Assembly: GCF_016648105.1 (NCBI RefSeq)
Contig: NZ_JACVVE010000020.1
Coordinates: 46,376-110,375 of the forward strand
Length of the DNA: 64,000 nucleotides
Reading direction: 5' to 3'
Source: Pseudomonas sp. S31
GTDB lineage: Bacteria; Pseudomonadota; Gammaproteobacteria; Pseudomonadales; Pseudomonadaceae
In this document: positions 40,301-47,027 of the stretch, one piece after another
Layout: each line of letters opens with the position of its first letter
Numbering within the stretch: the first letter of the stretch is position 1
Made by a program: the position numbers and the translations under genes
The notes under the pieces: model-generated
The model's input: only the letters and a program-made list of their open reading frames with translations
Databases searched by the model: none
What the model was told of the DNA's origin: nothing

Positions 40301-40701
40301 TCACCGGCCAGCTGATCAACTGGTCGCTGACCGACACGGTCACCCGGGTGACACTGAAACTGGGCATCGACTACGGCTCGGACCTGGACCTGGTGCGCGA
40401 GTTGCTGCTCAAGGGCGCCCATGAAAACCCGCGGGTGCTCAAGGACCCGGAGCCGATCGTGTACTTCCTCAACTTCGGCGAAAGCTCGCTGGACCACGAG
40501 TTGCGCATGCACGTGCGCGACCTGGGCGACCGCAACCCGACGCTGGACGAGATCAACCGCTACATCAATCGCGAGTTCAAGGCGCACGGCATCAAGATCT
40601 CGGTCCGCCAGGTCGAGGTGTTCCTGATGGATGCCAAGGGTGGCAAGCAGCAGCTGATACCCATGGAGCAGCCGAAATCGGATGGCACTCAGCCGGTGTG
40701 A
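37393..40701 (+). CDS. mscK: Mechanosensitive channel MscK (KefA)
   Basis: A 1102-residue channel. Signal peptide 1-24 (ending TFAAEA). A large periplasmic, Gln-rich coiled-coil domain reaches to about 480 and resembles E. coli MscK in TRPERAQAEISNN and NGQLQDLGN. About 11 transmembrane helices follow (490-900). The MscS-like pore and beta domain lie at about 905-1080 (VGLGFGMQEIFANFISGIMI, then FERPVRIGDTITIGNLSGTV). It opens under membrane tension and ionic conditions to release solutes, which fits with the adjacent antiporter and the nearby bet locus. The length is close to E. coli MscK (1120). Confidence 0.93.
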   Translation: MSLRVSLRAALLGLCLSFSFTTFAAEAPTTASIQNSLDKIAERKLPEAEQKALQQVLEQTLGLLASAEDSERKLADLKQQLANAPKETTESQRELSKLKGSKSVPVAQRYADLNVPQLEQLLSERSTQQGELQKALSEANSLIINSQTRPERAQAEISNNQTRTQQINNALKSGKVDGKPINADQRNQLTAELASLNALTLLRRQELAGNGQLQDLGNARHDLLIERAARLEQEIQDLQTLINDKRLAQSQQTVTQQSIEAQKAGGSTLLATESAANLKLSDYLLKSTDRLNELTQQNLRTKQQLDSLTQADQALDEQINVLKGSLLLSKILYKQKQALPHLKVDRDLADQIADIRLYQFEVNQQREQMSSPLAYVDKLLASQPQEQATPQLRKALLEVAITRSDLLERLNRELSALLNESITLQLNQKQLLGTAQGLRTTLEEQMFWIPSNKALDWDWLSFVPERFVDQVASLPWSSGVKELADGLSQRPLLFLPLLLVIGALLWRRKYLYQRLDKVHQDIGHFRRDSQWHTPQAILINILLAMPVSLGLALCSYALQIDARGQNANLGAALWQLAQAWLVFYTAYRILAPGGVAEIHFRWHKPQVEFLRGWVRRLGTVVLALVGVVAVAEHQPSALADDVLGIGIVLTCYALMAWLLSRLLLSSPAHRDTSLFRKAVGVAFTALPIALFVAVCFGYYYTALKLTDRLIYTLYLLLFWLVIEAAFVRGLSVAARRLAYQRALSKRAAAKEGLDGEVISEEPTLDIEQVNQQSLRLIRLALLGGFIAGLYWVWSDLISVFAYLNNVTLYEYTSGTGAAASMVPISLGDLLGALVIVGITFALAGNLPGLLEVLVLSRLNLAQGSAYATTTLLSYTIVGVGIVSTLSTLGVSWDKLQWLVAALSVGLGFGMQEIFANFISGIMILFERPVRIGDTITIGNLSGTVSKIRIRATTITDFDRKDIIVPNKTFITGQLINWSLTDTVTRVTLKLGIDYGSDLDLVRELLLKGAHENPRVLKDPEPIVYFLNFGESSLDHELRMHVRDLGDRNPTLDEINRYINREFKAHGIKISVRQVEVFLMDAKGGKQQLIPMEQPKSDGTQPV

Positions 40702-40753
40702 GTGGACTCCATAGGGCATGAACGCCCAGAATGCCAGCGAGGGCTTCGCCCTC

Positions 40754-40840
40754 GTTCGCGGGTAAACCCGCTCCTACAGGAGCCGCGCCGCTCTCAGGCG
40801 CGATACTGCCCCTGTAGGAGCGGGTTCACCCGCGAAGGGC
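40754..40840. repeat. REP pair (inverted), mscK-selO gap
   Basis: TTCGCGGGTAAACCCGCTCC (40754 onward) and its mirror CTGTAGGAGCGGGTTCACCC... (to 40840) form a doublet. The right arm has GTTCACCC in place of GTTTACCC. Confidence 0.85.
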
Positions 40841-40881
40841 CGCAACGCGGCCCCTGCCACCGAAAGCCAGGAGCCGGCCCC

Positions 40882-42342
40882 GTGAAAGCCCTCGACCAAC
40901 TCACCTTCGACAACCGCTTCGCCCGCCTGGGCGATGCGTTCTCCACCCAGGTCCTGCCCGAGCCGATCGCCGAGCCGCGCCTTGTAGTGGCGAGCGAGTC
41001 GGCCATGGCCCTGCTCGACCTCGACCCGGCCCAGGCCGAGCTGCCCGTGTTCGCCGAGCTATTCAGCGGCGCCAAGCTCTGGGACCAGGCCGACCCGCGG
41101 GCGATGGTCTATTCCGGCCACCAGTTCGGCTCGTACAACCCACGCCTGGGCGATGGCCGAGGGCTGCTGCTGGCCGAAGCGCTCAACGATGCCGGCGAGC
41201 ACTGGGACCTGCACCTCAAGGGCGCCGGCCAGACGCCGTATTCGCGCATGGGCGATGGCCGCGCCGTGCTGCGTTCGTCGATCCGCGAGTTCCTGGCCAG
41301 CGAAGCCCTGCATGCCCTCGGCATCCCGACCAGCCGTGCGCTGTGCGTGATCGGCTCGAGCACCCCGGTCTGGCGCGAAACCCGCGAGAGCGCTGCCATG
41401 CTCACACGCCTGGCGCACAGCCACGTGCGCTTCGGCCACTTCGAGTATTTCTACTACACCAAACAGCCCGAGCAGCAACGGCTGTTGATCGACCATGTGC
41501 TGGAACAGCACTACCCCGAGTGCCGTGACGCCGAACAGCCCTACCTGGCCATGTTCCGCACCATCGTCGAGCGCAACGCCGAGCTGATCGCGCGCTGGCA
41601 GGCCTATGGCTTCTGCCATGGCGTGATGAACACCGACAACATGTCGATCCTGGGCATCACCTTCGATTTCGGCCCGTTCGCCTTCCTCGACGACTTCGAC
41701 GCCAACTTCATCTGCAACCACTCCGACGACCGTGGCCGCTACAGCTACGCCAACCAGGTGCCCATCGCTCACTGGAACCTCAGCGCGCTGGCCCAGGCGC
41801 TGACCACGGTGATCGAGGTAGAACCACTGAAGCAAGCGCTGGGCCTGTTCCTGCCGCTTTACCAGGCCCATTACCTGGACCTCATGCGCCGGCGCCTGGG
41901 CCTGACCACCGCCGAGGACGACGACATGGCGCTGGTCGAGCGGCTGCTGCAGCGCATGCAGAGCGGTGGCGTGGACTACAACCTGTTCTTCCGCCGGCTG
42001 GGCGAGCAGCCAGTGGCCGAGGCGCTCAAGGTGGTACGCGATGACTTCGTCGATCTGGCCGGTTTTGATGCGTGGGGTGTGGATTACCAGGCGAGATGCG
42101 AGCGCGAGGCCGGTAACGCCGAAGGACGCCGCGAGCGTATGCATGCAGTGAACCCACTGTACGTGCTGCGCAATTACCTGGCACAAAAAGCCATCGAAGC
42201 GGCAGAAGCCGGGGATTACAGTGAAGTGCGGCGGCTGCACCACGTCCTGACCAATCCCTTCGAAGAGCAAGCTGGCATGCAGGCCTATGCCGAGCGCCCA
42301 CCTGAGTGGGGCAAGCACCTGGAAATCAGCTGCTCGTCCTGA
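40882..42342 (+). CDS. selO: Protein adenylyltransferase SelO
   Basis: A 486-residue pseudokinase-fold enzyme that AMPylates proteins and contributes to redox-stress response. Seen: GDGRGLLLAEALN, LHLKGAGQTPYSRMGDGRAV (nucleotide loop and Lys), the catalytic-loop-like CHGVMNTDNMSILG, and FGPFAFLDDFD as the metal motif. The C-terminal SCSS corresponds to the conserved Sec/Cys position near the end of SelO proteins. The start is GTG at 40882 with AGGAG 9 bases upstream. The open frame before it runs through the REP element and is not coding. Confidence 0.93.
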   Translation: MKALDQLTFDNRFARLGDAFSTQVLPEPIAEPRLVVASESAMALLDLDPAQAELPVFAELFSGAKLWDQADPRAMVYSGHQFGSYNPRLGDGRGLLLAEALNDAGEHWDLHLKGAGQTPYSRMGDGRAVLRSSIREFLASEALHALGIPTSRALCVIGSSTPVWRETRESAAMLTRLAHSHVRFGHFEYFYYTKQPEQQRLLIDHVLEQHYPECRDAEQPYLAMFRTIVERNAELIARWQAYGFCHGVMNTDNMSILGITFDFGPFAFLDDFDANFICNHSDDRGRYSYANQVPIAHWNLSALAQALTTVIEVEPLKQALGLFLPLYQAHYLDLMRRRLGLTTAEDDDMALVERLLQRMQSGGVDYNLFFRRLGEQPVAEALKVVRDDFVDLAGFDAWGVDYQARCEREAGNAEGRRERMHAVNPLYVLRNYLAQKAIEAAEAGDYSEVRRLHHVLTNPFEEQAGMQAYAERPPEWGKHLEISCSS

Positions 42343-42352
42343 TCAACGCCGG

Positions 42353-42445
42353 CCCCTGTAGGAGCGGGTTCACCCGCGAACACCGGCAAAGCCGGTGCCA
42401 TGCACCGCGTCGTATTCTTCGCGGGTAAACCCGCTCCTACAGGGG
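42353..42445. repeat. REP pair in outward orientation, selO-trxC gap
   Basis: Here the GTAGGAGCGGG sides face outward (CCCCTGTAGGAGCGGGTTCA at left, TAAACCCGCTCCTACAGGGG at right), the reverse of the other doublets in the window. CACCGGCAAAGCCGGTG between them is a small hairpin. Confidence 0.85.
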
Positions 42446-42471
42446 ACCGTGACAGACCTACTGGAGATGAA

Positions 42472-42906
42472 ATGTCCGACCCACTGGTAATCCCATGCCC
42501 CCATTGCAACGGCCTCAACCGCCTGCCGGCGGCGCGCCTGGGCGATGCGCCGAAATGCGGCCGCTGCAAACGGGACGTGCTGCTCAATACGCCCTTCGAA
42601 CTCACTGAAGCCAGCTACGCCAGCCAGATCAAGGGCGACCTGCCGCTGCTGGTCGACGTCTGGGCCGACTGGTGCGGCCCCTGCAAGTCCTTCGCCCCGA
42701 CCTTCGAACAGGCCGCCCGCCAGCTCAGCGGTCGCTGCCGCCTGGCCAAGCTCGACAGCGAAGCCAATCGCAACCTCGCCGGGCAACTGGGCATCCGCTC
42801 GATCCCCAGCCTGATCCTGTTCAAGAACGGCCGCGAAGTCAGCCGCCAGGCGGGGGCGTTTCCACTGCAGTCGTTGCTGGACTGGTTGCGCAGCCAGGGG
42901 GTCTAG
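42472..42906 (+). CDS. trxC: Thioredoxin 2 (zinc-binding TrxC)
   Basis: A 144-residue thioredoxin with an N-terminal zinc domain (IPCPHCNGLNR and CGRCKRD, four Cys) followed by the thioredoxin fold with WADWCGPCK and the cis-proline segment RSIPSLILFKNG. It reduces protein disulfides and is often oxidant-inducible. The ATG at 42472 has CTGGAGATGAA upstream. An upstream extension lies in the REP. Its stop codon TAG overlaps, in CTAG, the stop of the antitoxin remnant on the other strand. Confidence 0.95.
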   Translation: MSDPLVIPCPHCNGLNRLPAARLGDAPKCGRCKRDVLLNTPFELTEASYASQIKGDLPLLVDVWADWCGPCKSFAPTFEQAARQLSGRCRLAKLDSEANRNLAGQLGIRSIPSLILFKNGREVSRQAGAFPLQSLLDWLRSQGV

Positions 42907-43259
42907 GCGTTTGCCAACAAGGATTCGTAGGGGATGCGAAGGCCATCGTGCAGGCGCTTGATCATGGAAAGGCTAAGTCCACGCTTGCCATTCAAAACCT
43001 CCGATACCCGCCCACTCGGCCCGATAAACGGCTCGAGATCCCGAGGCGTAAGGCCTTGCTGATCCATACAAAACTTGATCGCCTCGATGGGGTCGGCTGG
43101 GTGGATAGGCTAGTGCTTGTTTTCGTACACTTCGATCAAAGCTACAAGCACTTCCATTTCATCAGCTTCAGGCGTGCCAGCTTCAGCCTGGAAAATGGCT
43201 TCAAGTCGCTGGAACGCTTCCCGAAGATCATCATCATTGCGGATCGGCTTAATATTCAC
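42903..43259 (-). pseudogene. HigA-type antitoxin, split by an in-frame stop
   Basis: Starting at GTG 43259 (with GTGGAG 8 bases upstream), the frame reads MNIKPIRNDDDLREAFQRLE and continues to EVYENKH. A TAG at 43110-43112 follows, then the same frame continues with PIHPADPIEAIKFCMDQQGL and a helix-turn-helix (LEPFIGPSGRVSEVLNGKRG, LSLSMIKRLHDGLRIPYESL) to the TAG at 42903. The whole is 118 codons, the size of a HigA antitoxin, with one nonsense codon where I expect Tyr (YENKHYPIH in relatives). The DNA-binding half is cut off, so the product is probably inactive unless read through. It lies downstream of a deleted higB. Confidence 0.75.
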
Positions 43260-43309
43260 AGATTGTCTCCACGTCAATCTCGTCATAGCGCTTTTGCAAT
43301 CACACGCAC
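43249..43309 (-). pseudogene. HigB toxin remnant with internal deletion
   Basis: On the minus strand, GTG at 43309 begins VRVIAKA (relatives begin MRVIAKS/A) with GGGAG about 10 bases upstream. The sequence then jumps directly, out of frame, to RYDEIDVETICEY and a TAA at 43251-43249, which is how HigB toxins end (YDKIDVQTI type). In the start frame a TGA follows at once (43285-43283). Some 75 to 80 codons appear to be missing. It overlaps the antitoxin start, as in intact higBA pairs. Confidence 0.6.
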
Positions 43310-43316
43310 CCAAGCA

Positions 43317-43337
43317 GATCTCCCGTTTTGGGAGATC
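43317..43337. other. Perfect inverted repeat upstream of the HigBA remnant
   Basis: GATCTCCC-GTTTT-GGGAGATC is an 8-bp perfect dyad that includes the GGGAG in front of the higB start. It may be the old autoregulatory operator of the HigA antitoxin or a leader hairpin. Confidence 0.45.
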
Positions 43338-43380
43338 ATGGAGGGGGCTCAGGTGTTGCGCAACGATTGGAATGTAACGA

Positions 43381-44154
43381 TTACTCACTGCCCTCAAGCA
43401 GGTCGTGCAACTCGACAAACTGCTGGGTCAGCTTGTGCCGCGGCTCCAGGTGGATCAGCGGCAGGCTGGCGTGGTGAGATTCGCGCATCTTCACCGAGCT
43501 ACCCAGGTACACCGGCAGCACCGGCAACCCCTCGGCCAGCAGCTCGTCGAGCATCTGCTGGGGCAGGCTGGCACGGGACTGGAACTGGTTGACCACGATG
43601 CCCTCGACCACCAGGTCCTCGTTGTGGTCGTCCTTGAGCTCCTCGATCTCGGCCAGAAGGCCGTACAAGGCCTGGCGCGAGAAGCTGTCGCAGTCGAAGG
43701 GAATCAGCACTCGATCTGCGGCGATCAACGCTGAAACCGCGTAGAAATTCAACGCCGGTGGCGTATCGATATAGATCCGCTCGTAGTCCTCGTCCAGCTC
43801 GTCGAGCAACTTACGCAGCTTGTTGATCTTGTGCTTGGCCTCGAGCTTGGGCTGCAGGTCGGCAAGCTCCGGGGTGGCCGTGACCACGTGCAGGTTGTCG
43901 AACGGCGTTTCGTAGATATCGACCTTGTTCTTCTTGCTGAACGGCCCGCTGGAGAGGCTCTGCTTGAAGAAGTCGGCGATGCCCATGGGAATGTCCTCAC
44001 CGGTCAGGCCGGTCAGGTACTGGGTCGAGTTGGCCTGGGCATCCAGGTCGATCAGCAGGGTCCGGTAGCCTTCACTGGCACTGACCGCCGCCAGGTTGCA
44101 GGCGATGCTCGACTTGCCCACGCCACCTTTCTGATTGAACACCACACGCCGCAT
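43381..44154 (-). CDS. ParA-family ATPase (orphan)
   Basis: A 257-residue cytoplasmic ATPase of the ParA/Soj/MinD type. The deviant Walker A KGGVGKSS lies at residues 9-16, then LLIDLDAQANST, the Walker B-like YIDTPPALN, and the specificity loop VVNQFQSR. The ATG at 44154 has GGAGG upstream. A 21-codon extension is not supported. No parB is adjacent, so a general role in positioning a cellular cargo is more likely than plasmid partition. It is divergent from the aryl polyene cluster and probably a core gene. Confidence 0.9.
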   Translation of the reverse strand: MRRVVFNQKGGVGKSSIACNLAAVSASEGYRTLLIDLDAQANSTQYLTGLTGEDIPMGIADFFKQSLSSGPFSKKNKVDIYETPFDNLHVVTATPELADLQPKLEAKHKINKLRKLLDELDEDYERIYIDTPPALNFYAVSALIAADRVLIPFDCDSFSRQALYGLLAEIEELKDDHNEDLVVEGIVVNQFQSRASLPQQMLDELLAEGLPVLPVYLGSSVKMRESHHASLPLIHLEPRHKLTQQFVELHDLLEGSE

Positions 44155-44345
44155 GACAGACCTCCGTGTATCAACGAATGCCCGAGTATGTGGCGGGGAA
44201 GCGGCATTGGCCAGCATTCTTCATTCAAGTTGGATGCGCTGCCGACCGACAACCTTGCTCGGACCGACTGTCGGAAAAGGCGCACATATCGAATCAGAGC
44301 ATGTCATGCCGAGCCGTAGTGAATGTCTGATTGAAACGCTATGCA
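44155..44345. other. Gap between parA and the aryl polyene promoter
   Basis: About 190 bases with no open frame of note. Somewhat more A+T-rich than the genes on either side, it presumably holds the parA promoter and any activator site for the pigment cluster. I see no convincing protein-binding dyad. Confidence 0.4.
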
Positions 44346-44374
44346 TTGATACATGACCTCAGCACCGGGATAAT
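44346..44374 (+). promoter_or_regulatory. Promoter of the aryl polyene cluster
   Basis: TTGATA (44346-44351), a 17-base spacer and GATAAT (44369-44374) make the best sigma-70-like promoter in the window. Transcription would start near 44381, about 90 bases before the first gene, leaving a leader with small self-complementary runs (for example CCGAGTCATCCCCTCGG). Confidence 0.6.
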
Positions 44375-44469
44375 GCGCGCCACTCGATGAATGCGCCACC
44401 CTGCCAGGTCGTTTCGCCGAGTCATCCCCTCGGCAAGGAAGTCCCTCAGGGCGGGAATCAAGAAACACC

Positions 44470-45186
44470 GTGATCACTTTCGATATCAGCCATTGGCGCG
44501 CTTGGGCCCCGGGCCTCTCGACGCCTGCCGATTGGCAGGCCTGGGCCAATGGCCAGCAGCCCACCAGTGGCACCGCTTGCGCACCGGACGTGGCGTTCCT
44601 GCCAGCCATGCAGCGTCGCCGCCTCAGCCATCTGGCACGCATGGCCTTCGCCGTGGCTTGGCCACTGGCCGAAGGCCATGAGCAACTGCCGCTGGTATTC
44701 GTCTCGCGTCATGGTGAAACGCCACGGACCTTCTCGATCCTCAGCGACCTTGCCGCTGGCCAGCCGCTGTCGCCTACCCAGTTCAGCCTGTCGGTGCACA
44801 ACGCGGTGATCGGCCTGTGGTCGATCCTGAAGGGTTCGACCAGCGAGATGACCGCCCTCGCAGCAGCCGGTGACGGGTTCGAGAACGGCATGATGGAGGC
44901 CGCGACGCTGTTGGCCGAAGGCGTACCCGCCGTACTGCTGGTCGTCACCGAGGAACAGCCACCCACTGCCTACAGCCCGTGGGTCGAGGACGTGCCGTTT
45001 TCCTATGCCATGGCGCTGCTGATAACGCCCGGCCAGCAATGGCAACTGAGCCTCGGAGGCGACTCCGGCGGCCAGCCCACCGAGCTGCCCAACGGCCTCA
45101 GCTGGCTGAAAGCCTCGCTGACTGGCTGCAACTCTTTCACTCACTCATGGAAACGTCGTACATGGAACTGGCAACGACAGCCGTGA
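44470..45186 (+). CDS. Aryl polyene chain-length-factor-like ketosynthase homologue (ApeC type)
   Basis: A 238-residue protein starting at GTG 44470. It resembles the short beta-ketoacyl-synthase-like N-terminal domain proteins of aryl polyene clusters: FTFDISHWRAWAPGL-like start, then PTQFSLSVHNAVIGLWSILK, AAGDGFENGMMEAATLLAEG and a C-terminal SWLKAS. The position of the ketosynthase nucleophile has no Cys, so it should act as chain-length factor partner for the ketosynthase at 58804. First gene of the cluster. Its end overlaps the next gene by 25 bases. Confidence 0.75.
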   Translation: MITFDISHWRAWAPGLSTPADWQAWANGQQPTSGTACAPDVAFLPAMQRRRLSHLARMAFAVAWPLAEGHEQLPLVFVSRHGETPRTFSILSDLAAGQPLSPTQFSLSVHNAVIGLWSILKGSTSEMTALAAAGDGFENGMMEAATLLAEGVPAVLLVVTEEQPPTAYSPWVEDVPFSYAMALLITPGQQWQLSLGGDSGGQPTELPNGLSWLKASLTGCNSFTHSWKRRTWNWQRQP

Positions 45187-45980
45187 GCAGGCCGCGCGAC
45201 GCCTACCATTGGCGTCTGCTGGCGACCGCCGCGAGCTTCTTCCTGTTCGGCCTGGGTGGCCTGTGCCTGCGCCTGCTGGTATTCCCACTACTGGCCTGCC
45301 TGCCCGGCGGCGCCGAACGCCATCGCCAGCGTGCACGCCGGACCATAAGCTGGTTGTTCTGGCGCTTCGTGCGCTTCATGCAGGCGAGCGGTGTGCTCAC
45401 CTACCAGATCGATGGCGCCGAACGGCTCGGCAGACCCGGCCAGATGATCATCGCCAACCACCCATCGCTGATCGATGTCGTGTTCCTGATCGGCCTGGTC
45501 CGCCAGGCCAACTGCGTGGTCAAGCAAAGCCTGTTCGACAACCCCTTCACCCGTGGCCCAGTCAGCGAGGCGCAGTACATCGGCAACGACGGCAGCATGG
45601 ACATGCTCGATGCCGCGGTCGATTCGCTGCGCCAAGGCCAACCGCTGGTGATCTTCCCCGAAGGCACGCGTACCGCGCCAGGCCAGGCACCGGCCTTTCA
45701 TCGCGGCGCGGCTGCGATCGCCCTGCGCGGTGCCAAGATCATCACACCGGTCACCATCACCGTCAGCCCCAGCACACTGACCAAGAACGAGCCTTGGTAC
45801 CGCATTCCCGGCCGCCGCGTGCACTTCAGCCTCAGTGTCGGTACCGATATCGACCCACAGACCTTCGCCGCCCTGGGCCCTGCGCCCAAGGCGTCGCGTC
45901 TGCTCAACGATTACCTGCATCAATACTTCATCAAGGAGCTCGCCGCCGATGAGCGCGCCACAGCAAGACCTGAACCGTGA
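45162..45980 (+). CDS. 1-acylglycerol-3-phosphate acyltransferase-like (PlsC family)
   Basis: A 272-residue membrane-associated acyltransferase. A hydrophobic N-terminal helix (about 25-50) precedes the HX4D motif NHPSLID (His100), with FPEGTRT as the second signature and a later PVTITV block. It probably attaches an acyl chain, either the aryl polyene or a fatty acid, to a lipid carrier so the pigment can be anchored. I chose the ATG at 45162; an alternative ATG is at 45147. Its last 32 bases overlap the ACP gene, so translation is coupled. Confidence 0.85.
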   Translation: MELATTAVSRPRDAYHWRLLATAASFFLFGLGGLCLRLLVFPLLACLPGGAERHRQRARRTISWLFWRFVRFMQASGVLTYQIDGAERLGRPGQMIIANHPSLIDVVFLIGLVRQANCVVKQSLFDNPFTRGPVSEAQYIGNDGSMDMLDAAVDSLRQGQPLVIFPEGTRTAPGQAPAFHRGAAAIALRGAKIITPVTITVSPSTLTKNEPWYRIPGRRVHFSLSVGTDIDPQTFAALGPAPKASRLLNDYLHQYFIKELAADERATARPEP

Positions 45981-46221
45981 TCTCAAGCAATTGATCATCG
46001 ACGCCCTCGGCCTGGAGGACATCAGCGTCCAGGATATCGGCGACGAACAGACCCTCTTCGGCGAGGGCCTGGGCCTGGACTCGGTGGATGCGCTGGAACT
46101 GGGTCTGGCGATCCAGAAGCGCTACGGCATCAAGATCGATGCCGATGCCAAGGACACCCGCAACCATTTCAGCAACGTCGCCACCCTGGCGTCATTCGTC
46201 ACCGCCCGTCAGGCCGCCTGA
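45949..46221 (+). CDS. Acyl carrier protein 1 of the aryl polyene cluster
   Basis: A 90-residue acyl carrier protein with the phosphopantetheine attachment Ser45 in GLDSVDALELG. It carries growing polyene or starter intermediates between cluster enzymes. AAGGAG lies 10 bases before the ATG. It corresponds to one of the two ACPs (ApeE/ApeF) of known aryl polyene systems; I do not assign which. Confidence 0.9.
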   Translation: MSAPQQDLNRDLKQLIIDALGLEDISVQDIGDEQTLFGEGLGLDSVDALELGLAIQKRYGIKIDADAKDTRNHFSNVATLASFVTARQAA

Positions 46222-46230
46222 GACCGTACC

Positions 46231-46485
46231 ATGCAAACCCGCGAAGACATCTTCAACATCCTGCGCGACGCCCTGGTCGAACTGTTCGAACTGGAGCCGA
46301 GCAGCATCAGCCTGGAATCGAACCTGTACCAGGACCTGGAAATCGATAGCATCGATGCTGTCGACCTGATCGACCACATCAAGCGCCAGACTGGCAAGAA
46401 GATCGCCGCCGACGACTTCAAGTCGGTGCGCACCGTCAATGACGTGGTCGAGGCGGTATTGCGCCTGGTAAACCCCGCGGCATGA
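46231..46485 (+). CDS. Acyl carrier protein 2 of the aryl polyene cluster
   Basis: An 84-residue acyl carrier protein with Ser40 in EIDSIDAVDLI as the phosphopantetheine site. Paired carrier proteins are usual for this pathway, one favoured for starter loading and one for extension, but the sequence alone does not say which. It overlaps the next gene by 4 bases (ATGA). Confidence 0.9.
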   Translation: MQTREDIFNILRDALVELFELEPSSISLESNLYQDLEIDSIDAVDLIDHIKRQTGKKIAADDFKSVRTVNDVVEAVLRLVNPAA

Positions 46486-47027
46486 AACGCCTGATCGGCG
46501 TCGGCCTGCTACTGGCCGGCCTGCTGTACCCCTTTGCGGTGCATTTCGGCATGGCCCACTTCGCCCCCTGGCAATTCGGCCTGCTGCTCGGCGCTTTGTG
46601 GCTAGGCCGTGCCCTGAGCGCCCCACGTCGTCCCGGCGGCCTTTGGATGGCGCTGGCTGCGTTGGCGTTCTGCGCCCTGCTGGGGCTGTCCGACAGCGCG
46701 CAGCTGCTGCGATGGTACCCGGTATTGATCAGCCTGTTCATGCTGGCCTTGTTCGGTGCCAGCCTGCTGCACGGCATGCCGATGGCTGAGCGCCTGGCTC
46801 GCCTGCGCGAGCCAGAATTGCCGCCCAAGGCCGTGCACTACACGCGCCAGGTCACCCAGGCTTGGAGCTTGTTCTTCCTGGTCAACGGCCTGATCGCCGC
46901 AAGCCTGACGCTGTGGGCGCCGCTGAGCTGGTGGACCCTGTACAACGGCGTGATCGCCTATGCCGCGATGGGCCTGCTGTTCGTCATCGAATGGCTGATA
47001 AGACAACGTGTGCGAGGACGCTCATGA
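46482..47027 (+). CDS. Polytopic membrane protein of the aryl polyene cluster (COG4648-like)
   Basis: A 181-residue protein with about five to six transmembrane segments (for example IGVGLLLAGLLYPFAVHFGM at the N-terminus and WTLYNGVIAYAAMGLLFVIE at the C-terminus) and a hydrophilic loop near 105-120 (MAERLARLREPELPPKA). Members of this group sit between the ACPs and the ligase in aryl polyene clusters. The function is unknown; it may scaffold the synthase at the membrane. It overlaps genes on both sides by 4 bases. Confidence 0.75.
   Translation: MKRLIGVGLLLAGLLYPFAVHFGMAHFAPWQFGLLLGALWLGRALSAPRRPGGLWMALAALAFCALLGLSDSAQLLRWYPVLISLFMLALFGASLLHGMPMAERLARLREPELPPKAVHYTRQVTQAWSLFFLVNGLIAASLTLWAPLSWWTLYNGVIAYAAMGLLFVIEWLIRQRVRGRS

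Noticed and set aside
43381..44154. ParA as evidence of a plasmid or integrated plasmid
   Set aside because: No parB, replication gene or partition-site repeats nearby. Flanking genes are chromosomal core, so it is treated as an orphan ParA.
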